Notes: generated by a model not told the origin, from the sequence alone. Shown: positions 16,846 through 26,037, numbered from the stretch's first letter. The stretch is DNA of 64,000 nucleotides from Flavobacteriaceae bacterium UBA3591 (GCA_002375695.1 DFMO01000015.1:1-64000), one strand, 5' to 3'. Made by a program: numbers and translations.

Positions 16846-17238
16846 ATGAGGATTGATAAATATTTGTGGGCGGTTCGGTATTTAAAAACAAGAAACATGG
16901 CAACTCAAGCATGTAAAAAAGGAGCTGTACGTGTTAATGGCGACGTAGTAAAACCTGCCCGCGATGTATACCCGGGCGATAAAATTACGCTTCGGAAAAA
17001 TCAAATAAATTATCAATTAGAGGTTTTAGACCTACCAGAAAGCAGGGTTGGTGCCAAATTAGTAGATATTTACCGAAGAGATACTACCCCAAAAGAAGCT
17101 TTTGAAACCAACGAAATGTTGAAGTACGCAAAATCGTATTATCGCAAAAAAGGGGTTGGCCGACCCACAAAAAAAGATAGGCGTGATATTGAAGACTTTA
17201 CAGAATCTTCGCACGACGAGCAGGATGATTTACTTTAA
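16846..17238 (+). CDS. S4-domain RNA-binding protein (Hsp15-like)
   Basis: A 130-residue protein starting with an S4 RNA-binding domain (MRIDKYLWAVRYLKTR, CKKGAVRVNGDVVKPARDVYPGD), like E. coli Hsp15 (HslR), which binds stalled 50S subunits carrying peptidyl-tRNA. The C-terminal part is basic, then acidic. It reads with the phosphoribosyltransferase gene 21 bp downstream. The heat-shock role is inferred from the family only. Confidence 0.88.
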   Translation: MRIDKYLWAVRYLKTRNMATQACKKGAVRVNGDVVKPARDVYPGDKITLRKNQINYQLEVLDLPESRVGAKLVDIYRRDTTPKEAFETNEMLKYAKSYYRKKGVGRPTKKDRRDIEDFTESSHDEQDDLL

Positions 17239-17259
17239 AACTTTAAAAATTAACAGCAA

Positions 17260-17763
17260 ATGCAGGTATTAAATTCGGTTATTTTAGATAAAAAGCAAAT
17301 AGCGCACAAAATTAAGAGAATTGCCTATCAAATTTACGAAACAAACGTAGATGAAAAAGAAGTGGTAGTAGCCGGAATTAATGGCAATGGCTATGTATTT
17401 GCAAAAAAATTAAAAACCGAAGTCGAGAAAATTTCACCGATAAAAGTTTTGCTTTGCGAAGTTATAATTGACAAAAAAAATCCAACAGACCCTATAACTA
17501 CTACGCTAAAAAAGGAAGTATATCAAAACAAATCCCTCGTTTTAGTCGATGACGTTTTACACTCAGGCACTACGCTTATTTACGGTGTTAAACACTTTTT
17601 GGAAGTGCCTTTAAAACAATTTAAAACTGCTGTTTTGGTTGATAGGAATCATAAAAAATACCCTATTAAAGCAGATTTTAAAGGCATATCGCTATCTACT
17701 TCGCTCAATGAAAACGTAGCTGTAATTTTTGAAAAAAATAACGATAGAGCTATTTTAGAGTAG
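17260..17763 (+). CDS. Phosphoribosyltransferase family protein (PyrR-like)
   Basis: A 167-residue type I phosphoribosyltransferase. The PRPP-binding loop is LVLVDDVLHSGTTLIYGV (about 91-108), and the general fold resembles the PyrR/uracil phosphoribosyltransferase group. The substrate cannot be told; flavobacterial relatives are usually named only by family. Follows the S4 gene with a 21-bp gap and converges on aroK, overlapping its end by 9 bp. Confidence 0.88.
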   Translation: MQVLNSVILDKKQIAHKIKRIAYQIYETNVDEKEVVVAGINGNGYVFAKKLKTEVEKISPIKVLLCEVIIDKKNPTDPITTTLKKEVYQNKSLVLVDDVLHSGTTLIYGVKHFLEVPLKQFKTAVLVDRNHKKYPIKADFKGISLSTSLNENVAVIFEKNNDRAILE

Positions 17764-18273
17764 CGCTTTCTTAATTTTTTGAACTGTATTTTCTATTGAG
17801 CTTGTATTGTCTACAACAACCTCAGCCTGGTTGTAATAATAAGCTCTCTCAAAAAGATGTTTTCTTATAAAATCTTCTAACACTTCCTTTGAGTTCAAAT
17901 GGCTAATAAGCGGTCTATTTGCCTTTTGTGAGTACAATCTATCTGTTAATTCGTGCAAACTGGTTTTAAGGTAAACTACGGCACAATTGGGTTGTTTTAG
18001 CATCAATTGCATCGTGTTTGAATAGCAAGGCGTGCCACCGCCTGTAGCCAAAACAAAATCGGTTGGTTTTGCTAAAAGATTTTTTAAAACTTCAATTTCA
18101 ATTTTTCTGAAGTAGATTTCGCCTTTACTATCAAAAATTTGGGCGATTGAAATTCCTTCTTTTTGTTCAATTTCGGTATCCAAATCTAAAAAAGGAAGGT
18201 TAAGAGAGGTCGCCAATTGTTTTCCAACAGACGATTTTCCACTTCCCATATATCCAATTAAAAGTATTTTCAT
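17755..18273 (-). CDS. aroK: Shikimate kinase
   Basis: Phosphorylates shikimate in the aromatic amino acid pathway. The 172 residues include the Walker A loop GYMGSGKSSVGKQLA, the shikimate-binding DLDTEIEQKEG, the FRKIE motif, the GGGTPCY loop and the LID region RLYSQKANRPLI. Transcribed alone, leftwards; its 3' end overlaps that of the phosphoribosyltransferase. Confidence 0.96.
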   Translation of the reverse strand: MKILLIGYMGSGKSSVGKQLATSLNLPFLDLDTEIEQKEGISIAQIFDSKGEIYFRKIEIEVLKNLLAKPTDFVLATGGGTPCYSNTMQLMLKQPNCAVVYLKTSLHELTDRLYSQKANRPLISHLNSKEVLEDFIRKHLFERAYYYNQAEVVVDNTSSIENTVQKIKKALL

Positions 18274-18429
18274 AGCTTAAAAGGTACAAAGATGGTGTTT
18301 TTTGCAGTAGAAAAATGGCGAAATTTGGGCGATTTTAATTTTTATACAAAGAAAACTGAAAAAATATGATTTGGGAGACACTGGTTTTCAGTGGTTTTTA
18401 AATTTTTTAAAATTAATTGCAATTTCGTT

Positions 18430-18460
18430 TTGAAAGTATAATTTAATGATAGTATATTTG
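18430..18460 (+). promoter_or_regulatory. Promoter of tRNA-Lys
   Basis: TTG (18430-18432), 20 bp, TATATTTG (18453-18460), followed by CACCCGCC. This is almost identical to the tandem promoters at 129-502. Confidence 0.82.
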
Positions 18461-18499
18461 CACCCGCCTACCGCAAGAAAGGCACTCAATAAAAAGGAC

Positions 18500-18572
18500 G
18501 ACTTGGTAGCTCAGTTGGTAGAGCACCTCCCTTTTAAGGAGGTGGTCCTGGGTTCGAGCCCCAGCCAAGTCA
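18500..18572 (+). tRNA. tRNA-Lys (anticodon UUU)
   Basis: A 73-base cloverleaf: acceptor GACTTGG/CCAAGTC, D arm GCTC...GAGC, anticodon stem CCTCC/GGAGG with loop CTTTTAA (anticodon TTT), T arm CTGGG/CCCAG with TTCGAGC, discriminator A. The 3' CCA is not encoded. A strong promoter stands 40 bp upstream and a terminator 12 bp downstream, so it is a single-gene unit. Confidence 0.98.
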
Positions 18573-18583
18573 CAAAGAAAAAC

Positions 18584-18612
18584 AAATCCCGATTTTACGT
18601 CGGGATTTTTTT
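18584..18612 (+). terminator. Terminator of tRNA-Lys
   Basis: Nine-bp stem AAATCCCGA / TCGGGATTT with a seven-base loop and a T-run. The following 260 bases up to 18875 hold no feature I can support. Confidence 0.88.
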
Positions 18613-18875
18613 GTTTATAGAATAATGTTTGGGCGAGAAGTTTATCACGAGCGTAGCAACTGCTGAATCTATGCAAATTAAACAAGCTAAATTTTATAAA
18701 CTCCATACCCGTGACTATATTAATTTTGCAAGCAATCTAACTCAATTCAATACGTCTTTTCAACCTTGATAATCTGGTCAACTTCTTAAATCATTTAATA
18801 CAATATCTTGACTTTTAGCAATTTCTTATAACACTAAGGCATTTATGTTTTGTAAATTCGAAAATAAAAAACCTT

Positions 18876-19520
18876 ATGAAAGCTTTATTTTTAAATTGTA
18901 CCCTAAAAAAGAGTCCAGAAACTTCAAACACACAAGCGTTTATTGCACAAGCCGAAAAGATATTTAAAGAGTTAGATGTAGCCACAGAAACAGTTCGAGT
19001 AGCCGATTACAACATTGCTTTTGGCAATAGCTCAGACGAAGGTGAAAATGACGAGTGGCCAACCATACTCGAAAAAATTTACAATTGCGAAATACTTATT
19101 GTAGCTACACCTGTTTGGCGCGGCGATAGAAGCGCTATTGCAAAAATGATTGCCGAACGTATGGATGGCATTATGGAAGAAGGAAATGATGAAAATGGCC
19201 GCTTCCCTACCTATAATAAAGTTGCCGGGGCCATGGTAGACGGTAATGAAGATGGTGCCAAAAGAGCAATCGCAGCTATTTTATTCGATTTAAATGAACA
19301 AGGTTTTAGCATACCGGTTAATGCGTTTGCATATTATGTAGGTAAAGCGGGACCCGGAAAAAGCTATATTGAAGCCGAAGGCGATAAACACGAGTTTACA
19401 AATAAAACCTTGCTTTATATGGTTCACAATATGGTGGCACTGGCAAAAAGCTTAGAAAAAGAACCCATTAAAACCAATTTAAAAAAGTTAGATAAAAAAG
19501 CCGAAGAAATGAGTTCGTAA
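18876..19520 (+). CDS. Flavodoxin-family FMN reductase-like protein
   Basis: A 214-residue cytoplasmic protein with a flavodoxin-like fold of the NAD(P)H-dependent FMN reductase type. Seen are the N-terminal strand and phosphate loop (KALFLNCTLKKSPETSNTQ), the ILIVATPVWRGDRSAIAKMI segment typical of FMN_red proteins, and the GAMVDGNEDGAKRAI helix. It probably uses FMN; the electron acceptor is unknown. Monocistronic, with a TAAATTCG element at 18853-18860 as the possible -7. Confidence 0.85.
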   Translation: MKALFLNCTLKKSPETSNTQAFIAQAEKIFKELDVATETVRVADYNIAFGNSSDEGENDEWPTILEKIYNCEILIVATPVWRGDRSAIAKMIAERMDGIMEEGNDENGRFPTYNKVAGAMVDGNEDGAKRAIAAILFDLNEQGFSIPVNAFAYYVGKAGPGKSYIEAEGDKHEFTNKTLLYMVHNMVALAKSLEKEPIKTNLKKLDKKAEEMSS

Positions 19521-19659
19521 TTCACTCATTTAGCTTAGAATATTTCAAACTATAATCCACAAAATTGCATAACACCGCCCGTTAAAGTTATCTTATAATT
19601 TACATTGAATTCTCTATGAATTAGAAACCTTTTTTACTTTTAGAAAAAAACGAATTCAC

Positions 19660-20931
19660 GTGAAAAAAGTATTACTCGTAATCTTAGGGCTTGTTTTATT
19701 GGTGGTTGCAATTATCTATATTTCAGTAGGTAGTAAACCCGACGTTATACAAACCGATATTATTATTGGCGCCGAAAATATTGACTCAATCGACTTTGAA
19801 AATATAGACAGCGTTACCGTTGCTGCAACCACTATGTACCAAGGCGATTTGGTAAAAGAAGTTATGCAAGGCGAACAATACCGAGAGGTTTGGGCTACCC
19901 CCGTTAAAGTACCCGTAGTTTTTCTCGATAGAATTTTAGGCGGACTCACAGTTATGAAGGAGGGCGGCGGAAAGCAAACCAGATCGTTGCGGCTAAAAAA
20001 TAATTCGGGAACAGTATATACCTTGCGCAGTGTGGCAAAAGATCCCGACCCGTTAATTCCTGAATTTGCCAAAATTTTAGGTATTGAAAATATAATAATC
20101 GACGGTGTTTCGGCTCAACATCCTTATGGGGCTATGATTGCAGCAAAATTGGCCGAAGCCATAAATATTCAGCACCCCCACCCAACTTTAGTTTTTGTGC
20201 CAAAACAAAGTAGATTAAACAAATACAACAACGAATACGGGAATAAATTATACTGGTTAGAATATGAAACCGAAGGCGAAAAAAACTGGTCTAATCTAGA
20301 AAATATTGTAGAATTAGTAGATACAGAAGATCTGCAAGAAGAAAAGGTAAAACTAAAAGAAAAATTAAAAATTGATTATCGCGCCTTAGTCCGAAATAGG
20401 TTGTTCGATATTGTAATTGGCGATTGGGACAGGCACGCAAAACAATGGGGCTGGTTTCTTCAAAAAAATGATGAAATGTTTACAGCAATTCCATTGGCGA
20501 GTGATCGCGATAATGCTTTTTTTACCATAGACGGAATTTTGCCAAATATTATTTCATCTAAAAACATACAACCCCGACTGCGGCCCTTTGAAAATGAAGT
20601 AGACTATATGCCCGGTTTGGTTTATCCTTTTGATATCTACTTTTTAAAAGAAGTTCCTAAAAATATATTTGTTGAAGAGGCCCAGTATATTAAAACCCAT
20701 CTCACAAATGATGCAATTGACGCTGCTTTTATGGCTTGGCCACAAGAAATTTACCAACTACACGGCGAGAAAATAAAGGAAATTTTAACGAACCGAAGGG
20801 ATGATATTGAAGCATATGCTATTGAATTTTTTGAAGTTTTACAAACCAAAGATTATTTAACCGAACCTTTAAAAGGCTCAGACGATTCAGATATTCCAGC
20901 AGAATTGCACAAATGCTTTGAATGTTTGTAG
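19660..20931 (+). CDS. Membrane-anchored protein with kinase-like (Fam20/HipA-like) motifs
   Basis: A 423-residue protein with one N-terminal hydrophobic segment (about 4-24), so the bulk lies in the periplasm or is exported. At about 244-262 is RNRLFDIVIGDWDRHAKQW and at about 282-288 DRDNAFF. The pair resembles the catalytic and metal-binding motifs (D-x-D-R-H...Q/N, then D-R-D) of atypical kinases of the HipA/Fam20 type. I recall the same motif pair in large Bacteroidota proteins fused to phosphatase and beta-barrel domains. A segment near 120-140 (SLRLKNNSGTVYTLRSV) could be part of the nucleotide-binding lobe. The start is GTG 19660; there is no nearby ATG. Kinase activity and substrate are inference. 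Confidence 0.68.
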   Translation: MKKVLLVILGLVLLVVAIIYISVGSKPDVIQTDIIIGAENIDSIDFENIDSVTVAATTMYQGDLVKEVMQGEQYREVWATPVKVPVVFLDRILGGLTVMKEGGGKQTRSLRLKNNSGTVYTLRSVAKDPDPLIPEFAKILGIENIIIDGVSAQHPYGAMIAAKLAEAINIQHPHPTLVFVPKQSRLNKYNNEYGNKLYWLEYETEGEKNWSNLENIVELVDTEDLQEEKVKLKEKLKIDYRALVRNRLFDIVIGDWDRHAKQWGWFLQKNDEMFTAIPLASDRDNAFFTIDGILPNIISSKNIQPRLRPFENEVDYMPGLVYPFDIYFLKEVPKNIFVEEAQYIKTHLTNDAIDAAFMAWPQEIYQLHGEKIKEILTNRRDDIEAYAIEFFEVLQTKDYLTEPLKGSDDSDIPAELHKCFECL

Positions 20932-20945
20932 CAAGCTTTATTGTG

Positions 20946-21389
20946 CTAAAAATTATTTAAAATCAAAGCCATCACCAACCCAAAAATAATATGGGCGATT
21001 ATTAATTGCGTAAAAAATAAAACCCTATTAGTTTTTGGCGGACTGGGATGTAATTTAAACAGAATACTCCAAATAATAACACCAATTAAGCCAATTATAA
21101 AACCGTAAATTAATCCTACACCCGCTGTGGATTTAATTGAATAGTGAAAACTAATAATGGCAAATAAAACCACAAAAAGAAAACCCGTTATAAAGTGAAT
21201 TAGCCACCCTATAATGTCGCCACATTTAAAAAAAGATTTTTTTGTCGATGGTATTTTCGCCAATAGATAGTTAAGTAATTGCGGCTCTTTGTAATTGCCT
21301 TTCACCATATAGGAGAACCCATAACTAAAAGCAGTCATTGCTAATGTAGCTGCTAACGAAGTAAAAAACAGGTGCCAAAATTCTATCAT
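20946..21389 (-). CDS. Small four-helix membrane protein, unknown function
   Basis: A 147-residue inner-membrane protein with about four transmembrane segments (7-28, 60-85, 90-112, 125-145). No catalytic motif can be seen and I do not recognise the family. It faces the kinase-like gene convergently with a 14-bp gap and has no partner in its own direction. Confidence 0.75.
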   Translation of the reverse strand: MIEFWHLFFTSLAATLAMTAFSYGFSYMVKGNYKEPQLLNYLLAKIPSTKKSFFKCGDIIGWLIHFITGFLFVVLFAIISFHYSIKSTAGVGLIYGFIIGLIGVIIWSILFKLHPSPPKTNRVLFFTQLIIAHIIFGLVMALILNNF

Positions 21390-21622
21390 AGAAGTTGTTA
21401 CAAGTTAGTAATTATTCTTCAAAAAGTTGTAAATTAATTCCCTGTCATTCGTTTTATTGTTAAGTTCCCTTAAATTTTCGAAGAATCTTACAATTCAAAT
21501 ATCACATAACCCTTTTATTTTTAAAAAAATAATTGTCTGTATGCATAAAATTCGTCTTAGTTGGGAGTCCTGCTTTATAATTTAGGTATGGTATTTTAGT
21601 AATGACTGCAGTTCAAAACAGT

Positions 21623-21657
21623 AAAACCCTTCAGAAAGACACTTCCGAAGGGTTTTT
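21623..21657. terminator. Terminator downstream of the BNR-repeat gene
   Basis: Ten-bp stem AAAACCCTTC / GAAGGGTTTT with a 14-base loop and T-rich flanks. It lies 22 bp past the stop of the leftward gene at 21679. The rest of the 21390-21678 interval shows nothing I can support. Confidence 0.7.
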
Positions 21658-21678
21658 AAATTTACGCATCTATTAACC

Positions 21679-23982
21679 TTATTTTTTAATAAATTTACTA
21701 AATAATACGTTATTATCGTCCAATTTTATTCGAACCAAATAGGTTCCCGCTGTTAAATGCGAAACATCTATTTGCGTGAGGGTTTCAGTTTTAAACACTG
21801 TAACGCCAGTTGTAGAATATATTGCAACCTCGGCAACTTCGTTTTTGTGGGTTTCTATATTTAACAATTTGGCTGTTGGATTTGGATACAGTTTTACAGC
21901 AAATTTATCTTTAAATGTTTCAATTCCAGCCACGTTTAAATCGATTGTATATTCTATCAATCCTAAATCAAAACTACCTACAAACGCTTTAACCGCATTA
22001 TTATCAAACAAATATGTAGATGAAACTGCGCCAATTCCTAGCAATTGTTCATTGGTAATTGTGTTCCATGTTTCGCCAAAATCTGTCGAATAATGCATTT
22101 CAAATTCGGTAGTTTCAGAACTATTGGTGGATGCCACCATCGCGCCTTCATTTTCAGTTGAAAAAGCCACACTATTTACAACGGAAGTTGTTTTTTGCAC
22201 CCAGTTTATGCCACCATCATCTGTAATAAAAATTCCTTTTGAAGTTGCCACTGCCATTCTATTTGAATTTAAAGAATCTTTTTGAAGGTCGAAAATCAAA
22301 TCAGAAGAATCTAAAATCTCTAAGCCCGAACTCATATTGGTCCACGTTGCACCTTGATTGTTAGAAATGTATACTTCATTGCCAATTGGCATTATTATAT
22401 TATTAGCATCGTCGATAATAATTTCCAAAATGTAATTAACCGTTGGTAAAGTAACATCTGTAACTACCACATTATTTATATCGCTAAAGTCTATTAATTT
22501 TAGTTGTGTTTCATGTGGTTCAAATCCGGCGAAAGCAGCTAAGATGGTTTCTGGTTGGGTAGGAAATGTTGCTACAGCCGTAAAATAATTAATATACTGC
22601 ATTAACAATTCGTTTTTTGTAGCTCCATTATCATCGCTAACTTTTAAGCTCGACCCCATAAAACTGGAGGTAAAAGTATAAACTCTATTGGGGGTTATTT
22701 TGTCTGCATACTGCGTTTGTCCAGGGCTCGTTGCCATCATATTTAGTGGTAAAATATCGTACGCTGTATCAATTTCAGAGTTTAAATCGCGATGCACGTA
22801 GCCAAATTGCACCCCGTAATACAAATGTTGCTGGGTTGCATCGTTAAATAAATCTATATTACCTGTACTTGTGAAAAAGCGACTTTTAGACCAACTTAAA
22901 GTTTCACCACCATCGGTGGAAAATAAGGGCACATAGTTGGCGCTAATAAATATTTCTTGATCATTTTGCGGATTGTACGATGCGTTTAAACCGTAATAAT
23001 AACTATCGGGAAGCTCATCGGGGTATACAAAATTTTGCCATGTATTACCTCCATCTTCTGAAATTACAACTTCGTTTTCTTCTAATACAATAATTTGCGA
23101 TGGGTTGTTTTTATTATACCTAATTACATTAATACAATCTAAAATTCCATCGGTCCACGTTATTGGAACAATAGAAAAAGTTGCACCACCATCTGTAGAT
23201 TTATATAAATTTTCATCACTACTGCCAAAGCCTATACTGGTTCCTAAGTATATTTCTTGGGCATTTGTAGGATGAAAGGCCAAAGGACCTAAAACTACAT
23301 TTGGCAATTTTTCATCCCAAGTATTACCAGCATCTTCTGAAACATAAAGGCCACCGCTAAGCCCCATACTTCCAAGACCTCTCGACAAAAAGAGTTTTTG
23401 TGGATTATCTGGGCTAATTGCTACATTATTTATAAATATGGTGTCGTTATGTGTAGTGTAATAAACCATATTCCAAGTTGCACCCCCATCGGCCGTGTAA
23501 TATGTTTTTCCCGCTTCACCACTACCCTCTGGAAAATTAGTGTCTACCAATAAAATATCGGTATTACTATTGAAAAAATCGTAAGAGCGTACATAGGCCA
23601 TGTCGCCTTGGTTGGGCAAAGGAAATGTTTTTACAATAGAAGCCGATGCAATATCATACACCCTAACTTCATTAATTGTAGAATTGGGCAAGTGTACATA
23701 AAAGGTTAAAGCACTGCCATCTGGCAATAATTTAAGATCTTTTATGGCGGCACCTTTACCTATTAACAGTGAATATAAAACTTCCCAATTGTTACCGTTA
23801 TCATACGAGACAACAATATGGTTACTCAGGGTAATAGCATATACCTTATTGGGCACAGTAGCATCATAAGTAAGGTCGAAAATACGACCAAAATCTTTTG
23901 AGCCCGTAACTTCAAGTTGCGCCATTGCGGTTTGAAAAATTGAACAAAATAGAAATAAGGATAGAATAATAGTTTTTTTCAT
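21679..23982 (-). CDS. BNR-repeat (sortilin/sialidase-like) protein with type IX secretion signal
   Basis: A 767-residue secreted protein. It has an N-terminal signal peptide (to about residue 21) and many BNR/Asp-box-like motifs through the body (DGGATWN, EDAGNTWDE, TDGGATFS, EDGGNTWQN, NNQGATWTN, DDGGINWVQ, TDFGETWNT), which mark a beta-propeller of the exo-alpha-sialidase/sortilin/photosystem II HCF136 type. The last 75 residues form a type A C-terminal sorting domain (KLYPNPTAKLLNIET, AGTYLVRI, FSKFIKK) for export by the type IX system. No sialidase FRIP motif or catalytic set can be seen, so enzymatic activity is unlikely. It follows the TPR-HTH gene 107 bp downstream in the same direction. 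Confidence 0.9.
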   Translation of the reverse strand: MKKTIILSLFLFCSIFQTAMAQLEVTGSKDFGRIFDLTYDATVPNKVYAITLSNHIVVSYDNGNNWEVLYSLLIGKGAAIKDLKLLPDGSALTFYVHLPNSTINEVRVYDIASASIVKTFPLPNQGDMAYVRSYDFFNSNTDILLVDTNFPEGSGEAGKTYYTADGGATWNMVYYTTHNDTIFINNVAISPDNPQKLFLSRGLGSMGLSGGLYVSEDAGNTWDEKLPNVVLGPLAFHPTNAQEIYLGTSIGFGSSDENLYKSTDGGATFSIVPITWTDGILDCINVIRYNKNNPSQIIVLEENEVVISEDGGNTWQNFVYPDELPDSYYYGLNASYNPQNDQEIFISANYVPLFSTDGGETLSWSKSRFFTSTGNIDLFNDATQQHLYYGVQFGYVHRDLNSEIDTAYDILPLNMMATSPGQTQYADKITPNRVYTFTSSFMGSSLKVSDDNGATKNELLMQYINYFTAVATFPTQPETILAAFAGFEPHETQLKLIDFSDINNVVVTDVTLPTVNYILEIIIDDANNIIMPIGNEVYISNNQGATWTNMSSGLEILDSSDLIFDLQKDSLNSNRMAVATSKGIFITDDGGINWVQKTTSVVNSVAFSTENEGAMVASTNSSETTEFEMHYSTDFGETWNTITNEQLLGIGAVSSTYLFDNNAVKAFVGSFDLGLIEYTIDLNVAGIETFKDKFAVKLYPNPTAKLLNIETHKNEVAEVAIYSTTGVTVFKTETLTQIDVSHLTAGTYLVRIKLDDNNVLFSKFIKK

Positions 23983-24089
23983 AATGAATACATTTTAGAG
24001 GAACTCAATATTCCAAAATCAAAAAAGAAATTACCAAAAAACCGTCCTAAATTTTACGACTGCACAAAGAAAAAATGTGACATGCCAAG

Positions 24090-25724
24090 TTAAAGACTTG
24101 TTATATAAGCATATAAGTTCTTTCCCTCTGGCAAATCTATTTTGGCTCCAATTCTTTCCTTTCGCTTTCGGGAAGCTTCATTTGTTATGTTGAATAACGA
24201 AGCAATTTCTTTGGTATTTAAATCCATGTATAAATAACTTAAATAACGAATATCGTTGGCTGTAAGTTGCGGGTGCTTGTTGCGAAGTTTTGTAAGAAGA
24301 CCGTGATTTACCTCTTCAAAATGAGTTAAAAAACTCTCCCATTCCGAATCGTTTTTTAGCAATTTTTTTAAGTCTTTTATTTTTTTAGAAACAAAATCAT
24401 TGCGTGCAATTTCAGTTTGATTTGTAAGATTATTTATCACCTCCTTGATTAAATCATTTCGAGCCGAAATTTTCATCGCTTTAGACGCTAACTTTCTGTT
24501 TCTCGCTTCAATTTCATTTTTCAACTTTTCGCGTTCCAACTGGGCCATAGCCTCTTTTGCTTTTAATTGTTTTTCGAGCAAAAGATTATCACTCTTTTTT
24601 TTCTGAAGCTCAAGCTCAATAAATTCTTTATTCTGTTTGTGTAAAATTCGTCGTTGTTTATTTTTTATATAACTGTTATAAAGCGCCCAACTTGTGAGCA
24701 AAATAATAAGCACCGAAACCGCCAATAATACGTAAAAAGTTTTGCGTTCTCTTTCTCTTTCTGCCGCACTTAAATCCAGCTCACGGCGGTAGTTTGCTAA
24801 CTCAAACTTCACTCTATTGTTTTCATAAAGTCTGCCATTCTTAAGTTTATTAAGTGATTCGGTTAGCGCAATTATTGAATCTTTTGCACTAATTGCTTCA
24901 GAAAATAAACCATTTTGAGAATACACTTTAGACAATTGGTTAAAAGCGCTGATGCGATTTTCGGGGTTGGCAGCAATGGCCAAAGCTTCTTTGGCGTAAG
25001 TAACCGCCTTGGCATTGTTGTTTAAATCGTTATAGATATTTGAAAGGATTATTAAAATAGACAACCGTTCTTCGTTTAAAGCTATAGAATTTAGATGCGG
25101 TAAAACCAGTAGCGCCAACTGCTGGGCTGTTTTAAGGTTATTTTTTTTGTAATAATTTTCAACGAGGGCCGTTTGGACCAAAATAGATAGTTTTGGGTCG
25201 TCTTTAAGAATGCTATCTGCTTCGGCTAAATAGGTTGCAGCTTCCTCAATTTTGTTTTGTTGATTTGTAACAATCCCCAAATTTACAGCGTACAAACCTA
25301 TATTTATGAGCTGTTCGTGTGTTTTAGCAAGGTTATAAGCTTTAAGAAAATATTCTTCTGCTTTTGTATAATCGCCTTCTTTACTGTAGAGTATTGCAAT
25401 ATTATTTAACACCGTCATCTCTTCATTTTCATCGAGGTGTTTTATGGCAATTTTATAAGCGTCAAGATAATTGTCTAAAGCTTCGCCATAATCGAGCATA
25501 GAATAATAATTTGCTCCAATATTATTAATGGCTAAAAATTGAAGCTTGTAATCCTCATTTTCTTGTGCAATTGATCGTACTTTTGTTAACAATTCTAAAG
25601 AATTTGCGTACTCTTTTTGCGCACGAGCTTCAATTCCTTTTAATAATAAACTGTCTAATTGCACAGGGTTTTGTGCATAAAACAATGAACTATAGAGCAG
25701 TAAAATTATGTAGGTTAGGCGCAT
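24090..25724 (-). CDS. TPR-repeat transmembrane regulator with C-terminal helix-turn-helix
   Basis: A 544-residue sensor-like protein. Signal peptide (about 1-17), five or more tetratricopeptide repeats (about 35-310), one transmembrane helix (about 328-348), a Lys/Glu-rich coiled coil (about 350-430), and a C-terminal LuxR-type helix-turn-helix (about 475-535: HPQLTANDIRYLSYLYMDLN, TKEIASLFNITNEASRKRKE). This layout is a common one-component regulator type in Bacteroidota; the TPRs lie outside the membrane and the DNA-binding part inside. The adjacent type IX substrate gene downstream is a plausible target. Confidence 0.88.
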   Translation of the reverse strand: MRLTYIILLLYSSLFYAQNPVQLDSLLLKGIEARAQKEYANSLELLTKVRSIAQENEDYKLQFLAINNIGANYYSMLDYGEALDNYLDAYKIAIKHLDENEEMTVLNNIAILYSKEGDYTKAEEYFLKAYNLAKTHEQLINIGLYAVNLGIVTNQQNKIEEAATYLAEADSILKDDPKLSILVQTALVENYYKKNNLKTAQQLALLVLPHLNSIALNEERLSILIILSNIYNDLNNNAKAVTYAKEALAIAANPENRISAFNQLSKVYSQNGLFSEAISAKDSIIALTESLNKLKNGRLYENNRVKFELANYRRELDLSAAERERERKTFYVLLAVSVLIILLTSWALYNSYIKNKQRRILHKQNKEFIELELQKKKSDNLLLEKQLKAKEAMAQLEREKLKNEIEARNRKLASKAMKISARNDLIKEVINNLTNQTEIARNDFVSKKIKDLKKLLKNDSEWESFLTHFEEVNHGLLTKLRNKHPQLTANDIRYLSYLYMDLNTKEIASLFNITNEASRKRKERIGAKIDLPEGKNLYAYITSL

Positions 25725-25952
25725 ATTATCAAAATGTGAGTGAATTTAATATTTATCACAACAAAGACATAGAGAAAGCGATAAAAAATTTTAATCGAAA
25801 AGCTAGTAGTATTTCAACACATATTATAAGCAAGTTTGTAATTCCATAGACTTACAATATAACAGCAGCTACGCTCTTTTAAACAACCGATATCAAAATT
25901 TTAACTTTCACGTTATTCCAACATATTTGTATAATCGGGAAGACAATTTTAC
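25725..25952. other. Intergenic stretch before tRNA-Leu
   Basis: No gene or RNA can be supported here. Part of it is the upstream region of the leftward TPR-HTH gene; the right part leads into the tRNA-Leu promoter. An interrupted dyad AATCGGG / CCCGATT (25933-25939 with 25964-25970) brackets the promoter -33 element. Confidence 0.5.
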
Positions 25953-25983
25953 TTGGTTTTTAACCCGATTACTTTTACATTTG
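25953..25983 (+). promoter_or_regulatory. Promoter of tRNA-Leu
   Basis: TTG (25953-25955), 20 bp, TACATTTG (25976-25983). It lacks the CACCC start-site sequence found at tRNA-Lys. Confidence 0.8.
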
Positions 25984-26037
25984 CGGCTTCTTAAAAGTTT
26001 TGCAATAGCAACATAATTTTTAATGAAATAGGTACCT

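Noticed and set aside
18443..18706. 87-codon leftward ORF over tRNA-Lys
   Set aside because: It is the complement of the tRNA; the translated GARTQDHLLKR-like sequence is a common false product of tRNA-Lys antisense.
18613..18875. Possible remnant gene or attachment site after tRNA-Lys
   Set aside because: No integrase, no repeat of the tRNA 3' end nearby and no open frame with coding signs.
21679..23982. Sialidase activity of the BNR protein
   Set aside because: Asp-box repeats alone do not make a sialidase; the FRIP motif and catalytic residues are not seen.
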